Below, one piece after another: positions 56,144-64,000 of a stretch of DNA of 64,000 bases. Source of the stretch: Streptomyces fodineus (lineage in GTDB: Bacteria > Actinomycetota > Actinomycetes > Streptomycetales > Streptomycetaceae); contig NZ_CP017248.1 in assembly GCF_001735805.1 (NCBI RefSeq), positions 9,238,001 through 9,302,000 on the forward strand, read 5' to 3'. Position 1 is the first letter of the stretch, and every line of letters starts with the position of its first letter. The position numbers and the translations under genes are program-made. The notes beneath the pieces were generated by a model. That model had not been told where the DNA came from. It was given only the letters and a program-made list of their open reading frames with translations, and did not search any database.

Positions 56144-57031
56144 ATGAGCGATGAACGGTTCGAGGACGACTGGTATGTGGACGAGCGGTGCACGAACTGC
56201 GATGTCGCACGGCAGCTCGCGCCCGACCTGATCGGTGAGGTCGACGGCCGCTCGGTCGTCCTGCGCCAGCCACGCGACCGAACCGAGCTGCGGCAGATCA
56301 ACGCCGCCGCGCACGCCTGCCCCACCCGGTCGATCCGTCCCCGGGGCGGGCGGCTGGACGCGGCACTGGACCCCTTTCCGATGGCCCTGGACGACACCGT
56401 GTACCTGTGCGGACACAACTCCCCGCACAACGCGGGGGCCAACTCCTACCTGTTACGCCGCCCCGACGGCACCGCGATGATGATCGACACCCCGCGCTGG
56501 AGCACGTCGCTGGCCGCACGCCACGAAAAGCTGGGCCCGGTCACCGACGTCCTGCTCACCCACCGCGACCACACCGCGCACGGCCGCCGCTACGCCGACC
56601 GTTTCGGCGCCCGGCTGTGGATCCACGAGGGTGACCTCGACGCCGCCCCGGACGCCGACCGCGTACTGCGCGGCACCGACCCGGTGGAGATCGCCGAAGG
56701 GGTGATCGCCCACCCCTTGCCCGGCCACACGCAGGGCAGCGTGCTCTTCCTCGCGGACGAGCGGTACTGCTTCAGCGGCGACAGCTTCTACTGGTCGCGC
56801 ACCACCGCGGACATCGAGGTGGCCGAGAGCGTCACCTGGTACTCCATCAGCGAGCTGGCCGCCTCCCTGGCCCGTACCGCCGGCCGACTGCGCTTCGAGT
56901 GGCTGCTGCCGGGCCACGGCGACCGCCGTCACCTCCCCGCCGACGAGATGGCCCGGCGACTGCGCGGGCTGACGACCCGTGTCCGCGAACTGCGGCCCCA
57001 GGCCATCGACTTCACCGCCGTGCGCTGGTAA
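56144..57031 (+). CDS. Ferredoxin-like / metallo-beta-lactamase fold fusion
   Basis: The protein is 295 residues. Residues 1-75 are ferredoxin-like: Cys16, Cys19 and Cys59-Pro (CTNCD, ACPTRS) suggest an Fe-S cluster. Residues about 80-295 are an MBL fold: YLCGHNSPHNAGANSYLLRR, LTHRDHTAHG (His140, Asp142, His143), PLPGHTQGSV (His195), FSGDSFYW (Asp213) and LLPGHGD (His258). The first His of the usual HxHxDH is replaced by Leu. Codon 104 is TTA, so translation should need bldA. Start ATG 56144 follows GGAGAGG. Function is unknown; redox-coupled hydrolysis is an inference. Confidence 0.82.
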   Translation: MSDERFEDDWYVDERCTNCDVARQLAPDLIGEVDGRSVVLRQPRDRTELRQINAAAHACPTRSIRPRGGRLDAALDPFPMALDDTVYLCGHNSPHNAGANSYLLRRPDGTAMMIDTPRWSTSLAARHEKLGPVTDVLLTHRDHTAHGRRYADRFGARLWIHEGDLDAAPDADRVLRGTDPVEIAEGVIAHPLPGHTQGSVLFLADERYCFSGDSFYWSRTTADIEVAESVTWYSISELAASLARTAGRLRFEWLLPGHGDRRHLPADEMARRLRGLTTRVRELRPQAIDFTAVRW

Positions 57032-57139
57032 CGGCCTGGTCCAGGCGGGTGAGCGGGGCCGGTCTGCGCTGCCGTGACCGCAGGGCCACGACGCAGGTCT
57101 CGGCCTGATCCCGGGGCGGACGTGGAACCATCTGATGCC

Positions 57140-58132
57140 ATGCGTGCTGCGTACATCGAGGAGCTGGGTTCCGCGGAGGTCATCCGCTACGGCGAGATCG
57201 CCGCTCCCCGGCCCGGTCCCACCGACGTCCTGGTGAACGTCCTGGCCACCACGGTCAACCCGGTGGACACGTTCGTGCGGTCGGGTCTCTTCCCCACGCA
57301 CCTGGACTTCCCCTTCGTCGTGGGCCGTGACCTGGTCGGCACGGTTGCCGAGGCGGGCCCCGGTGTCATCGGCTTCCGTGCCGGGGACCGGGTGTGGTGC
57401 AACAGCCTCGGGCACGGAGGAAGGCAGGGCGCGGCGGCGGAGCTGGCGGTGGTGTCCGCCGACCGGCTGTACCGCCTGCCTGGCGGAGTCGACCCGTATG
57501 AGGCGGTGGCGGTGGTCCACCCGGCGGCGACCGCCTATCTGGCCCTCTTCGTCCACGGCCGGCTCCGCGTGGGCGAAATCGTGCTGGTCGCCGGCGCCGC
57601 GGGGAACGTCGGCAGCGCCTTGGTGACGATGGCGGCGCGGGCCGGCGCCCGTGTCCTCGCCACCGCCGGCGCACGGGACGCGCCGTACTGTGCGGAGCTG
57701 GGCGCGGCCGAGGTGTTCGACTACCGGGATCCCCGTCTGACCGAGAAGCTCCGCGCGGCGGTGCCCTCGGGGCTAGACCTGTACCTGGACACCGCCGGAG
57801 TCAACGATCTGGAGAGCGCGGTCGACCTCCTCGCCCGCAGGGGCCGCGTGGTGCTGCTGTCCGGTGCCCGGACCCGCCCCGTCCTGCCCGCCGGGGCGCT
57901 GTACATGAACGACCGCTCCGTCCTCGGATTCGTGATCTCCCACGCGAGCTCCGACGAACTCGCCGAAGCCGCCGCGTACGTCAACGACCTGCTCGGCCGG
58001 GGCGCTCTGCGCCCACGGCACATCGAGATCTTCCCGCTGAGCGCGACGGCCGACGTTCATGCCCGGATGGAGCAGGGCGAACTGCACGGACGCCGTGCCG
58101 TCCTGCGCACCGACCTGGCCTCCGGGGGCTGA
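57140..58132 (+). CDS. Zinc-binding-type quinone oxidoreductase (MDR family)
   Basis: The protein is 330 residues. MRAAYIEELGSAEVIRYGEI, NPVDTFVRSGLFP, GRDLVGTVAEAGPGV, VLVAGAAGNVGSALVTMAARAGARVLATAG and the end ATADVHARMEQGELHGRRAVLRT are typical NADPH:quinone oxidoreductase/MDR features, without structural zinc Cys. It uses NADPH to reduce quinones or enones. ATG 57140 is chosen over 57074 because only it matches the family N-terminus. It follows the ferredoxin-MBL gene by 108 bases. Confidence 0.87.
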   Translation: MRAAYIEELGSAEVIRYGEIAAPRPGPTDVLVNVLATTVNPVDTFVRSGLFPTHLDFPFVVGRDLVGTVAEAGPGVIGFRAGDRVWCNSLGHGGRQGAAAELAVVSADRLYRLPGGVDPYEAVAVVHPAATAYLALFVHGRLRVGEIVLVAGAAGNVGSALVTMAARAGARVLATAGARDAPYCAELGAAEVFDYRDPRLTEKLRAAVPSGLDLYLDTAGVNDLESAVDLLARRGRVVLLSGARTRPVLPAGALYMNDRSVLGFVISHASSDELAEAAAYVNDLLGRGALRPRHIEIFPLSATADVHARMEQGELHGRRAVLRTDLASGG

Positions 58133-58282
58133 CTCCCGCCGGTCGTTGCGTCGGCGGGACGGCCGTCGGGATCGACGCCGTTGCGAGTGCGCCGACTTCC
58201 GGCCGGCGGCGATGTGTACGTTGGCGGAAAGGGCCGCGTCACACGCCGAGGCGCCGGCAACGGTCAAGGGGAAAGCGAACAC

Positions 58283-59500
58283 ATGGCACGCGTCGCCGTC
58301 ATCACCGCGCCCAACATCGGCTACCGCAACACAGGAATGCTGACCGTCGACCTGGCCTTCGAGTCCCTGCGCCGGCGTACGGGCGCCGAGTTCGACACGA
58401 CCTGGTACACGCTTCATCCGCCGGAGACCGTACCCCTGCGCGCAGCTGCTCAAGGCACCGACTTCCCGTTCCGCTTCCACGCACTGACCGAGCACCTCGA
58501 CACGCTCCGTGACCACGACGCGGTCGTCTTCTGGGGCGATTTCCTGCACGCACGGCACTATCTGGCACAGGACGCGACGAACCGCCTGCTCGACTTCGGT
58601 GTGGCCGCGGACCGTGCCGCGGCGCGCGCCCTGCTGAACCGCGCCCTGCTGCTCGCGGACCAGCCGGACGACCTCCTCGCGCGGACCCTCGGCTACGGCG
58701 GCACGATCCTGCACAACACGCAGTCCGACTACGAGGACGAGCAGTACGGCCCCCTGTTCGCACGCCTGATGACCCGAAGCCACCGGGTCTGGATGCGTGA
58801 CCCGCTGTCGGCGGCCAAGGTCGCGCACTTGCGTGGGGACCGTACGACCGAGTACTTCGGTGCGGACGCGGCGCTGCTGTCCCGTCCGGGCGACCTCGAC
58901 CACCTGCCGACCACACGGTGGTCCCGGGATCTCCCGGACGACGGGGCGATCGGTGTCTTCCTCGGTGCCCGTACCCCGATCCCCGCTTGGCTTCCCGCCT
59001 TCTGCCAGGGCCTTTCGGACCGGTTCGGAGCCCCACTGGAATGGCTGCCCTGGTTCGACCGGGACGTCCCGTCCCAGGTCGCCCACATCGCGCCGCGCCC
59101 CGGTGACCACACCGTCGGTGACCTGGTGCGGGTCCTGTCCCGATACCGGCTGGTCATCACGGACACCTACCACCTGTGCGTCAACGCATGGGGCGTCGGC
59201 ACCCCGGTCCTGTGCGTCGGTGGCCCCGAACCGGCTCCGACGACCGACGACGACTATCTGACGCTGAGCGACCTGAAGAAGCATGTGTTCCACCTGGCGT
59301 ACGACGCGGCGGACTTCTACCTGACCACCCTCCCCGACACCCCAGAGGCCCATGAGCGGCGCGCCGACCGGGTCGTACACCTCGTGGAGGACGGCGGGGC
59401 CGGCGCCGTCGCCACGCGGGTACGCCGGCACGCCGACCATTCGGCCACGGCCTTCACGGAGACACTCACCTCGCTGCTGGGCACCGCAGGCCGACCGTAG
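58283..59500 (+). CDS. Polysaccharide pyruvyl transferase family protein
   Basis: The protein is 405 residues. AVITAPNIGYRNTGMLTVDL at the start, then VWMRDPLSAAKVAHLRG, TEYFGADAALL, and YRLVITDTYHLCVNAWGVGTPVLCVGG match the polysaccharide pyruvyl transferase (PF04230) plan, a GT-B-like fold. It transfers pyruvate to a sugar or lipid head group. ATG 58283 follows AAGGGGAAAG. No other glycan genes are adjacent, so the acceptor is unknown. Confidence 0.82.
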   Translation: MARVAVITAPNIGYRNTGMLTVDLAFESLRRRTGAEFDTTWYTLHPPETVPLRAAAQGTDFPFRFHALTEHLDTLRDHDAVVFWGDFLHARHYLAQDATNRLLDFGVAADRAAARALLNRALLLADQPDDLLARTLGYGGTILHNTQSDYEDEQYGPLFARLMTRSHRVWMRDPLSAAKVAHLRGDRTTEYFGADAALLSRPGDLDHLPTTRWSRDLPDDGAIGVFLGARTPIPAWLPAFCQGLSDRFGAPLEWLPWFDRDVPSQVAHIAPRPGDHTVGDLVRVLSRYRLVITDTYHLCVNAWGVGTPVLCVGGPEPAPTTDDDYLTLSDLKKHVFHLAYDAADFYLTTLPDTPEAHERRADRVVHLVEDGGAGAVATRVRRHADHSATAFTETLTSLLGTAGRP

Positions 59501-59593
59501 TGAGGCGCGAGCAGCGCGGTCAGTGGGCCCGGCACAGGGTGCGCGGGCTCGGCGCTGGTCGCACTCTGAGGCGAGGGCTGGGCGGATCCTGTG

Positions 59594-59622
59594 TTGACGG
59601 GCGGTGACCGCAGGGTGATAGT
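59594..59622 (+). promoter_or_regulatory. Promoter of the pirin gene
   Basis: TTGACG (59594-59599) and GATAGT (59617-59622) are separated by 17 bases, giving a good housekeeping-type promoter 38 bases before the GTG start. Confidence 0.5.
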
Positions 59623-59660
59623 TGAAGTCGAAACAATATTTTCTCGGGAGGCGGTCCACG

Positions 59661-60650
59661 GTGAGCAACGTCGAAACGAAACCCACGGAACTGCGATGCG
59701 GTGCGGCGGTGGACGGCCGGCATCCGGCGGAGACGGCGCGTGTGGACGTGCTCACCCCGCGTGATGTGCCCCTGGGCGGCCCCCGGGCGATGACCGTACG
59801 CCGTACGCTGCCGCAGCGCGCCCGGACCCTGATCGGCGCCTGGTGCTTCGCCGACCACTACGGCCCCGACGATGTCTCGCTGACCGGTGGCATGGACGTC
59901 GCCCCGCATCCCCACACCGGGCTGCAGACGGTGAGCTGGCTGTTCACCGGAGAGATCGAGCACCGGGACAGCATGGGCAACCACGCGTACGTACGGCCCG
60001 GCGAGCTGAACCTCATGACGGGCGGGTACGGCATCGCCCACTCGGAGGTGTCCACCCCGAACACCACCCTCCTGCACGGCGTGCAGCTGTGGGTGGCCCT
60101 GCCGGAGGAGCACCGCGACACCGGGCGGGACTTCCAGCACTACGCGCCTGAGCCCGTGCTGTTCGAGGGAGCCGAGATCAGGGTCTTCCTCGGCTCCCTC
60201 GCCGGCCGGGTCTCCCCGGTGCGGACCTTCACGCCCCTGCTCGGCGCCGAGATCGTCCTCCGGCCGCGCGCCACCCTCACGCTCGCCGTGGACTCCGGCT
60301 TCGAGCACGGCCTCCTGGTCGACCGGGGGGAGGTGCGCCTGGCCGACACCCCCGTGGGTCGGGCGGAGCTCGGCTATGTCCCCCCGGGTCTCGAGGAGTT
60401 GACGCTGACGAACGAGTCGGACGGCATCGCGCGGACGGTGCTGCTCGGTGGAACCCCGTTCGAGGAGGAAATCGTCATGTGGTGGAATTTCGTCGGGCGC
60501 AGCCACGAAGACATCGCCAAGGCCCGCGACGACTGGCAGAACTCCTCCGCTCGCTTCGGCGCCGTAGAAGGGTATCCGGGAGCGCGGCTGCCCGCCCCGG
60601 CCCTGCCGAACGCCGTCATCACTCCGCGCAGGAACCCACCACGCCACTGA
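59661..60650 (+). CDS. Pirin-family protein
   Basis: The protein is 329 residues, a bicupin. The metal-binding region is DVAPHPHTGLQTVSWLFTGEIEHRDSMGN with His residues of the pirin signature, followed by GYGIAHSEVS and LHGVQLWVALPEEHRD. Bacterial pirins are metal (Fe) dependent and some act as quercetinases or regulators. GTG 59661 has CGGGAGGC upstream. It is followed by an acetyltransferase gene 62 bases later. Confidence 0.88.
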   Translation: MSNVETKPTELRCGAAVDGRHPAETARVDVLTPRDVPLGGPRAMTVRRTLPQRARTLIGAWCFADHYGPDDVSLTGGMDVAPHPHTGLQTVSWLFTGEIEHRDSMGNHAYVRPGELNLMTGGYGIAHSEVSTPNTTLLHGVQLWVALPEEHRDTGRDFQHYAPEPVLFEGAEIRVFLGSLAGRVSPVRTFTPLLGAEIVLRPRATLTLAVDSGFEHGLLVDRGEVRLADTPVGRAELGYVPPGLEELTLTNESDGIARTVLLGGTPFEEEIVMWWNFVGRSHEDIAKARDDWQNSSARFGAVEGYPGARLPAPALPNAVITPRRNPPRH

Positions 60651-60712
60651 GGCGTCCGACGCCTCCAGTCGACATGTCCGACGCCTCACCGGCCCCCTCT
60701 GAAAGGCACCTG

Positions 60713-61051
60713 ATGAGCCAGCCCTCCGCCGCTCCGACCGTCGAGCGCAACGACGCCGAGCACCGGTACGAAATCCTGGTCGACGGCAAGCGCGCCGGAC
60801 TGACCGCCTACCTCGACCGCGGTGCGCAGCGCGTCTTCTACCACACCGAGGTCGACGACGCCTTCGCCGGACAGGGCCTGGCCTCCCGACTGGTCCAGGA
60901 GGCGCTCACCGACGTACGCCAGGCCGGGAAACGGATCGTGCCCGTCTGCCCGTACGTCGCCAAGTTCCTGGAGAAGCACGAGGAGTTCGCCGACATCACC
61001 GATCCCGTGACGCCCGATGTCCTGCAGTGGCTGGAGGACGAACTGGGCTGA
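60713..61051 (+). CDS. Small GNAT-type N-acetyltransferase (YidJ-like)
   Basis: The protein is 112 residues. YEILVDGKRAGLTAYLDRGAQRVFYHTEVDDAFAGQGLASRLVQEALTDVRQAGKRIVPVCPYVAKFLEKHEEF is the short COG2388-type GNAT domain with the acetyl-CoA loop GQGLASRL and the typical CPYV. The substrate is unknown. ATG 60713 has GAAAGG upstream. Confidence 0.86.
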   Translation: MSQPSAAPTVERNDAEHRYEILVDGKRAGLTAYLDRGAQRVFYHTEVDDAFAGQGLASRLVQEALTDVRQAGKRIVPVCPYVAKFLEKHEEFADITDPVTPDVLQWLEDELG

Positions 61052-61103
61052 CGGCCCGCGCGTTCCCGCGGGAACGGCCGCCGCGACCGTGGAGGCAGCT
61101 GCG

Positions 61104-61406
61104 CTACGACAACCTCGCTCCGGCGAGGTCATCGTGCGCAGCCGAGCCCTGAGCGGCCGTGACGGCGGCGAACAGCCCCTCGGTCGCGCCGAAGGCGATC
61201 GCCCCGTCGAGCGGGTTGGAATACACGCGTGACCAGGTGATCAGCCCGTCCCGGACGCGGGCGAACATCACCATGTCGAAGGCGAACCGCTTGCCCGTGG
61301 CCAGGACGCGTCCGTGCAGGCGGTATTCGGCGACGACGAGTTCCGGATCGGCCGTCTCGTGCACGTGGACGTGGTCCACCCCATCGAACCAGTCCGTCGT
61401 CGTGGC
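61104..61406 (-). pseudogene. SnoaL-like gene, 5'-truncated
   Basis: DHVHVHETADPELVVAEYRLHGRVLATGKRFAFDMVMFARVRDGLITWSRVYSNPLDGAIAFGATEGL is the C-terminal two-thirds of a nuclear-transport-factor-2/SnoaL-like protein. The N-terminal helices normally before it are not seen; the upstream frame runs into Arg-rich noise. It may still be expressed from an unusual start, but I read it as a remnant. Confidence 0.6.
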
Positions 61407-61609
61407 CGCGCTGACGGCCGCTCGTCGGCGCGTCACCGGCAGCCGGCCCGGGAGGCTGGCAGAGATCGTCTTCGACTGCCTGCGCCCACGCCGGACCGGG
61501 CCGGACGGCAACACGGCATGAGGTGCGCCGCGTTACGCCCGGGGCACGTGTGCCTTCCACCCGCGGGGCGAGGCCGGGAGCGCGGTCGGGAGCCATCCGG
61601 GGCCCGGGC

Positions 61610-61793
61610 AACGAGGAGCTTTGGCTGGCCGGGCTCGTGCATGACATCGGCCACTGTCCGGTGCACGGCAGGCATGCCGCGACCGCTGTCGAACGTCTGC
61701 TGGGGGCGCGGGTCGCTCGCCTGGTCGCCGCGCACATTCCGGCCCCCTTCGAAGCGGACCCCGATTTCCCGGCGACGATCGCGCTGGGCCCGT
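61610..61793 (+). pseudogene. HD-domain gene remnant
   Basis: ELWLAGLVHDIGHCPVHGRHAATAVERLLGARVARLVAAHIPA is the core of an HD-type phosphohydrolase, with the His-Asp pair in VHDIGH. Only about 60 codons are left and no start is present. Confidence 0.6.
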
Positions 61794-61918
61794 GCCGACG
61801 ACGCGGGGAGGGCGGTGGGTCTGGCGATGCCACCCTGGAGCCGTGGCGAACGGTCGTGGAGCGAGTCGTCGGCGACTGTTCGAGGAACACGCCGACCGGG
61901 GCGGCATCGGATCCAACC

Positions 61919-62465
61919 TCACGCGGCCCGGCTGACGGTGAGGCCCAGCAGATGGCCGATCTGTGAGTCGGCGTGGTCCGAGACAACGGGCGTCTCCGGC
62001 AGCGGACCGGGGGCGCCGGAGCGCGGCGCGGGCGGGAAGCGGTCGAGTCGCTGCGCGAACCGCCCCCTGCCGAGCACCCTGCGCATCGCGTCGGCTTCGG
62101 TCAGCGCCGGGCAGTTCGCCCCGCCGAGCAGGAGGCCAGTGCGAAGGCGCTGTTGGGGTGGTTCCCCGTGGCGTACCGGGTACGTGGCCTTCGGTAGCCC
62201 GCCCGCCAGCAGGGTGTCGACTGCCGTGACGGCCGGTGCAAGGGCCTCTGCCCGGCGGGCATCGACCGTACGCTCGTACGCCCGGCACTCGGCCGCGAGC
62301 GGCACCAGTCAGGCCCAGGTTGCTGGCGGCGTGGAACGCCGGATGCAGGGTGCTGGCCCGTACGTCCTCGTTCGGCGAAGTCATCAGGTGTGCGGGGGAG
62401 TTGGGGAACCCTCCGGTGTTGTTGGCGACCGCGAGCCGGGCGAAGCCGGCCGCGTGCGTGGTGGG
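61919..62465 (-). pseudogene. DUF2891 gene, degenerate
   Basis: Reading down the minus strand, HAAGFARLAVANNTGGFPNSPAHLMTSPNEDVRASTLHPAFH (about 62465-62320) matches the N-terminus of DUF2891 proteins. A second frame gives GGLPKATYPVRHG, then TEADAMRRVLG and VVSDHADSQIGHLLGL, matching the C-terminal half. Long internal parts are lost and the frames disagree, so this is a pseudogene. It abuts pcp at 62471. Confidence 0.62.
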
Positions 62466-62470
62466 CGGCG

Positions 62471-63121
62471 TCAGTGGGTGGCTCCCTCGGTGACCTTCAG
62501 GTCGTGCTCCGCGGGCGTCTCGGCGGCGGCGAGCAGCAGCGCGCGCAGTCCGTGGGCGACCGTTCCGGGTTCCAGGGCTGGGGCGGTGCCGTCGGTGACC
62601 TGCTCCGGCGCCCACGGCACGTGCACGAAACCGCCGCGGGCGTGCGGGAATTCGGTGGCGATGAGGTGGCCGAGGCCGTACGCGACGTGGTTGCAGACGA
62701 ATGTGCCGGCCGTGTTGGAGACCGCGGCCGGGACACCGGCCGCGCGCAGGGCGGCGACGCAGGCCTTGATGGGAAGGGTGGAGAAGTACGCGGCGGGTCC
62801 GCCCGGGATCACAGGCTCGTCGATGGGCTGGTTGCCCGCGTTGTCGGGGATACGGGCGTCGGCGACGTTGACGGCGACGCGTTCGACGGTGACGCCGTGG
62901 CGGCCGCCGGCCTGGCCCAGGCACAGGACCAGGTCGGGGGCGGAAGCATGAAGGGCATTGCGGAGCGCGTCGATGGACCGGCCGAAGACGCAGGGGAGTT
63001 CGGTGGCGGTGACCGTGAGCCCGGCGGGCGGCCCGGCCGCCACGAGGGAGGCCGCCTGCCAGGACGGGTTGACCCTCTGGCCGTCGAAGGGGGCGAAGCC
63101 GGTGATGAGCACGCGGGTCAT
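62471..63121 (-). CDS. pcp: Pyroglutamyl-peptidase I
   Basis: The protein is 216 residues. The catalytic triad is in place: Glu80 in HGVTVERVAVN, Cys143 in SNTAGTFVCNHVAYGL, and His167 in GGFVHVPWAPEQ; MTRVLITGFAPFDG is the family start. It removes N-terminal pyroglutamate from peptides. ATG 63121 gives this start. The upstream gene on the same strand is a DUF979 transporter, 36 bases away; such pairs handle 5-oxoproline, so the two form an operon. Confidence 0.9.
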   Translation of the reverse strand: MTRVLITGFAPFDGQRVNPSWQAASLVAAGPPAGLTVTATELPCVFGRSIDALRNALHASAPDLVLCLGQAGGRHGVTVERVAVNVADARIPDNAGNQPIDEPVIPGGPAAYFSTLPIKACVAALRAAGVPAAVSNTAGTFVCNHVAYGLGHLIATEFPHARGGFVHVPWAPEQVTDGTAPALEPGTVAHGLRALLLAAAETPAEHDLKVTEGATH

Positions 63122-63157
63122 GGCACTTCCTTCACACACAGCGGAAGCCGGTATCGG

Positions 63158-64000
63158 TCAGAACGCGAACACTGCCATGATCACGGTGGAGCAGACCAGG
63201 AGCGGGAGCGCCGTCGGGATCTGTGCCTTGATGGGGCCGTACTGGTCCTTCAGTTCCAGCAGGGTGGCCGGGACGATGTTGAAGTTGGCGGCCATCGGCG
63301 TGCACAGGGTTCCGGAGAACCCGGCCAGCATGCCGACCGCGAGGACGGCCGGCGGGTGCCCGTGCATCTGCTCGACGAGTACGGGCCAGCCGATCGCCGC
63401 GGTCATCACGGGGAACGCGGCGAACGCGTTGCCCATGATCACGGTGAACAGGAACATGCCGACGCAGTACGCGAGGACGGCGAGGTACTTCGAGTGGTCC
63501 GGCAGGACGTCGTGCACGATCCTGCCGACCTGGGTGCCGACCCCGGCCAGCGCGAAGATCGAGCCCAGGACGGCGAGGAGCTGGGGCAGCAGCAGGGCGG
63601 ATCCCATCGCCTCCAGCATGGAGCGCCCGGAGTGCAGCGGCACGGACAGCTTGCGCTCGCCGGTGACCAGCATGCCGACGGCGAGGGCGACGAGACAGCC
63701 GACGCCGAGCCCGATGAGGGTGGCCTTGCCGGTCTCGAACAGTCCGGACGTGTCGAGGAACGAGGCGCAGACGATGGCGACCAGCGGGATCGTCAGGGCG
63801 GGGACGAAGATCTTGTTGCCGAGCCGGGTCGCGGAGGCCTCGCGTTCCTCGCCCGTGCCGGCCATCGGGACGCCCTTGCCGAGGAAGTTGAATCCGGCGA
63901 GCACGATCAGGGTGAGCACGGCGATGCCGAGCGGTTCGGCGGGCAGGGTCCAGCCGCCGTTCTTGGCGGTGGCGTTGGCGACGCCGGTGCCGTAGGGGAA
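63158..64000 (-). CDS. DUF979-family membrane protein, truncated by the window edge
   Basis: The visible part is about 280 residues of a polytopic membrane protein whose 5' end lies beyond the window. It contains SVPLHSGRSMLEAMGSALLLPQLLAVLGSIFALAGVGTQVG, YLAVLAYCVGMFLFTVIMGNAFAAFPVMTAAIG and AGFSGTLCTPMAANFNIVPATLLELKDQYGPIKAQ, matching DUF979, which is usually encoded next to DUF969 and pyroglutamyl peptidase. A role in 5-oxoproline or dicarboxylate-like transport is inferred from this context. Confidence 0.85.
   Translation of the reverse strand, partial: FPYGTGVANATAKNGGWTLPAEPLGIAVLTLIVLAGFNFLGKGVPMAGTGEEREASATRLGNKIFVPALTIPLVAIVCASFLDTSGLFETGKATLIGLGVGCLVALAVGMLVTGERKLSVPLHSGRSMLEAMGSALLLPQLLAVLGSIFALAGVGTQVGRIVHDVLPDHSKYLAVLAYCVGMFLFTVIMGNAFAAFPVMTAAIGWPVLVEQMHGHPPAVLAVGMLAGFSGTLCTPMAANFNIVPATLLELKDQYGPIKAQIPTALPLLVCSTVIMAVFAF

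Noticed and set aside
1..64000. Secondary-metabolite cluster, tRNA, rRNA or CRISPR
   Set aside because: No PKS, NRPS, terpene or RiPP core genes, no tRNA-like cloverleaf with a TTCGA arm and no spaced repeats were noticed.

Overview
The window looks like part of a Streptomyces (or very close relative) linear chromosome. It is about 72% GC, many genes start with GTG, and TTA codons are almost absent. The gene content is typical of the genus: a gamma-butyrolactone-receptor-type TetR regulator, a DasR-type operator in front of a chitin-related operon, an LCP wall protein, mycothiol-type DinB-like and Rv1733c families, and several MmyB-type XRE regulators. I saw no tRNA, rRNA, CRISPR array or recognisable biosynthetic gene cluster.

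Layout. 0-9 kb: a two-gene metal permease operon (ArsP/YraQ-type permease plus a His-rich TIGR03943 protein), an Rv1733c-type membrane protein, an LLM flavin oxidoreductase divergent from an MmyB-type regulator, a BlaI/M56-peptidase pair with a likely operator, a GlsB-type membrane protein and a TerD-domain protein. 9-16.5 kb: an ArsR-type regulator, an LCP ligase, a class II glutamine amidotransferase, two tandem TIGR01777 epimerases sharing GTTCAA/TTGAAC operator half-sites, a gamma-butyrolactone-receptor homologue and an NAD(P)H:FMN reductase. 16.5-23 kb: a PucR regulator divergent from a fatty acyl-CoA synthetase, a small HTH protein and a very large Tat-exported beta-propeller amidohydrolase. 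23-31.7 kb: a cell-envelope locus with a membrane glycosyltransferase, a membrane-anchored molybdopterin oxidoreductase, a GT2/DUF2064/methyltransferase operon with overlapping genes, a two-component system, a small secreted protein and a sugar-nucleotide epimerase. 32-45.5 kb: a secreted SGNH esterase, an SDR with divergent MmyB regulator, two secreted ricin-lectin proteins (GH19 chitinase and a barwin/RlpA-like protein), an MMPL transporter, an NmrA/AraC divergent pair, a KAP P-loop NTPase and an acetyltransferase.

45-64 kb carries many decayed genes. A PIG-V-like mannosyltransferase, a dienelactone-hydrolase-type enzyme and a DUF2267 gene (with a partial tandem copy) are followed by a 1.3 kb scramble of metallo-hydrolase, LeuD-like and PEP-mutase fragments beside Tn3 and IS110 transposase scraps and a 5'-truncated metE. 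Intact genes lie between: a TetR/MFS/SDR set, a flavin monooxygenase, ferredoxin-MBL fusion and quinone oxidoreductase series, a polysaccharide pyruvyl transferase, a pirin and an acetyltransferase. A second set of remnants (SnoaL-like, HD domain, DUF2891) precedes pyroglutamyl peptidase and the start of a DUF979 transporter that runs off the window.

Regulatory sequence is unusually legible. There is a 30-bp perfect palindrome, a cluster of four TTGCGCAA sites in 4 kb, a dre inside a promoter spacer, a BlaI-type operator, and two genes with single TTA codons that predict bldA control.
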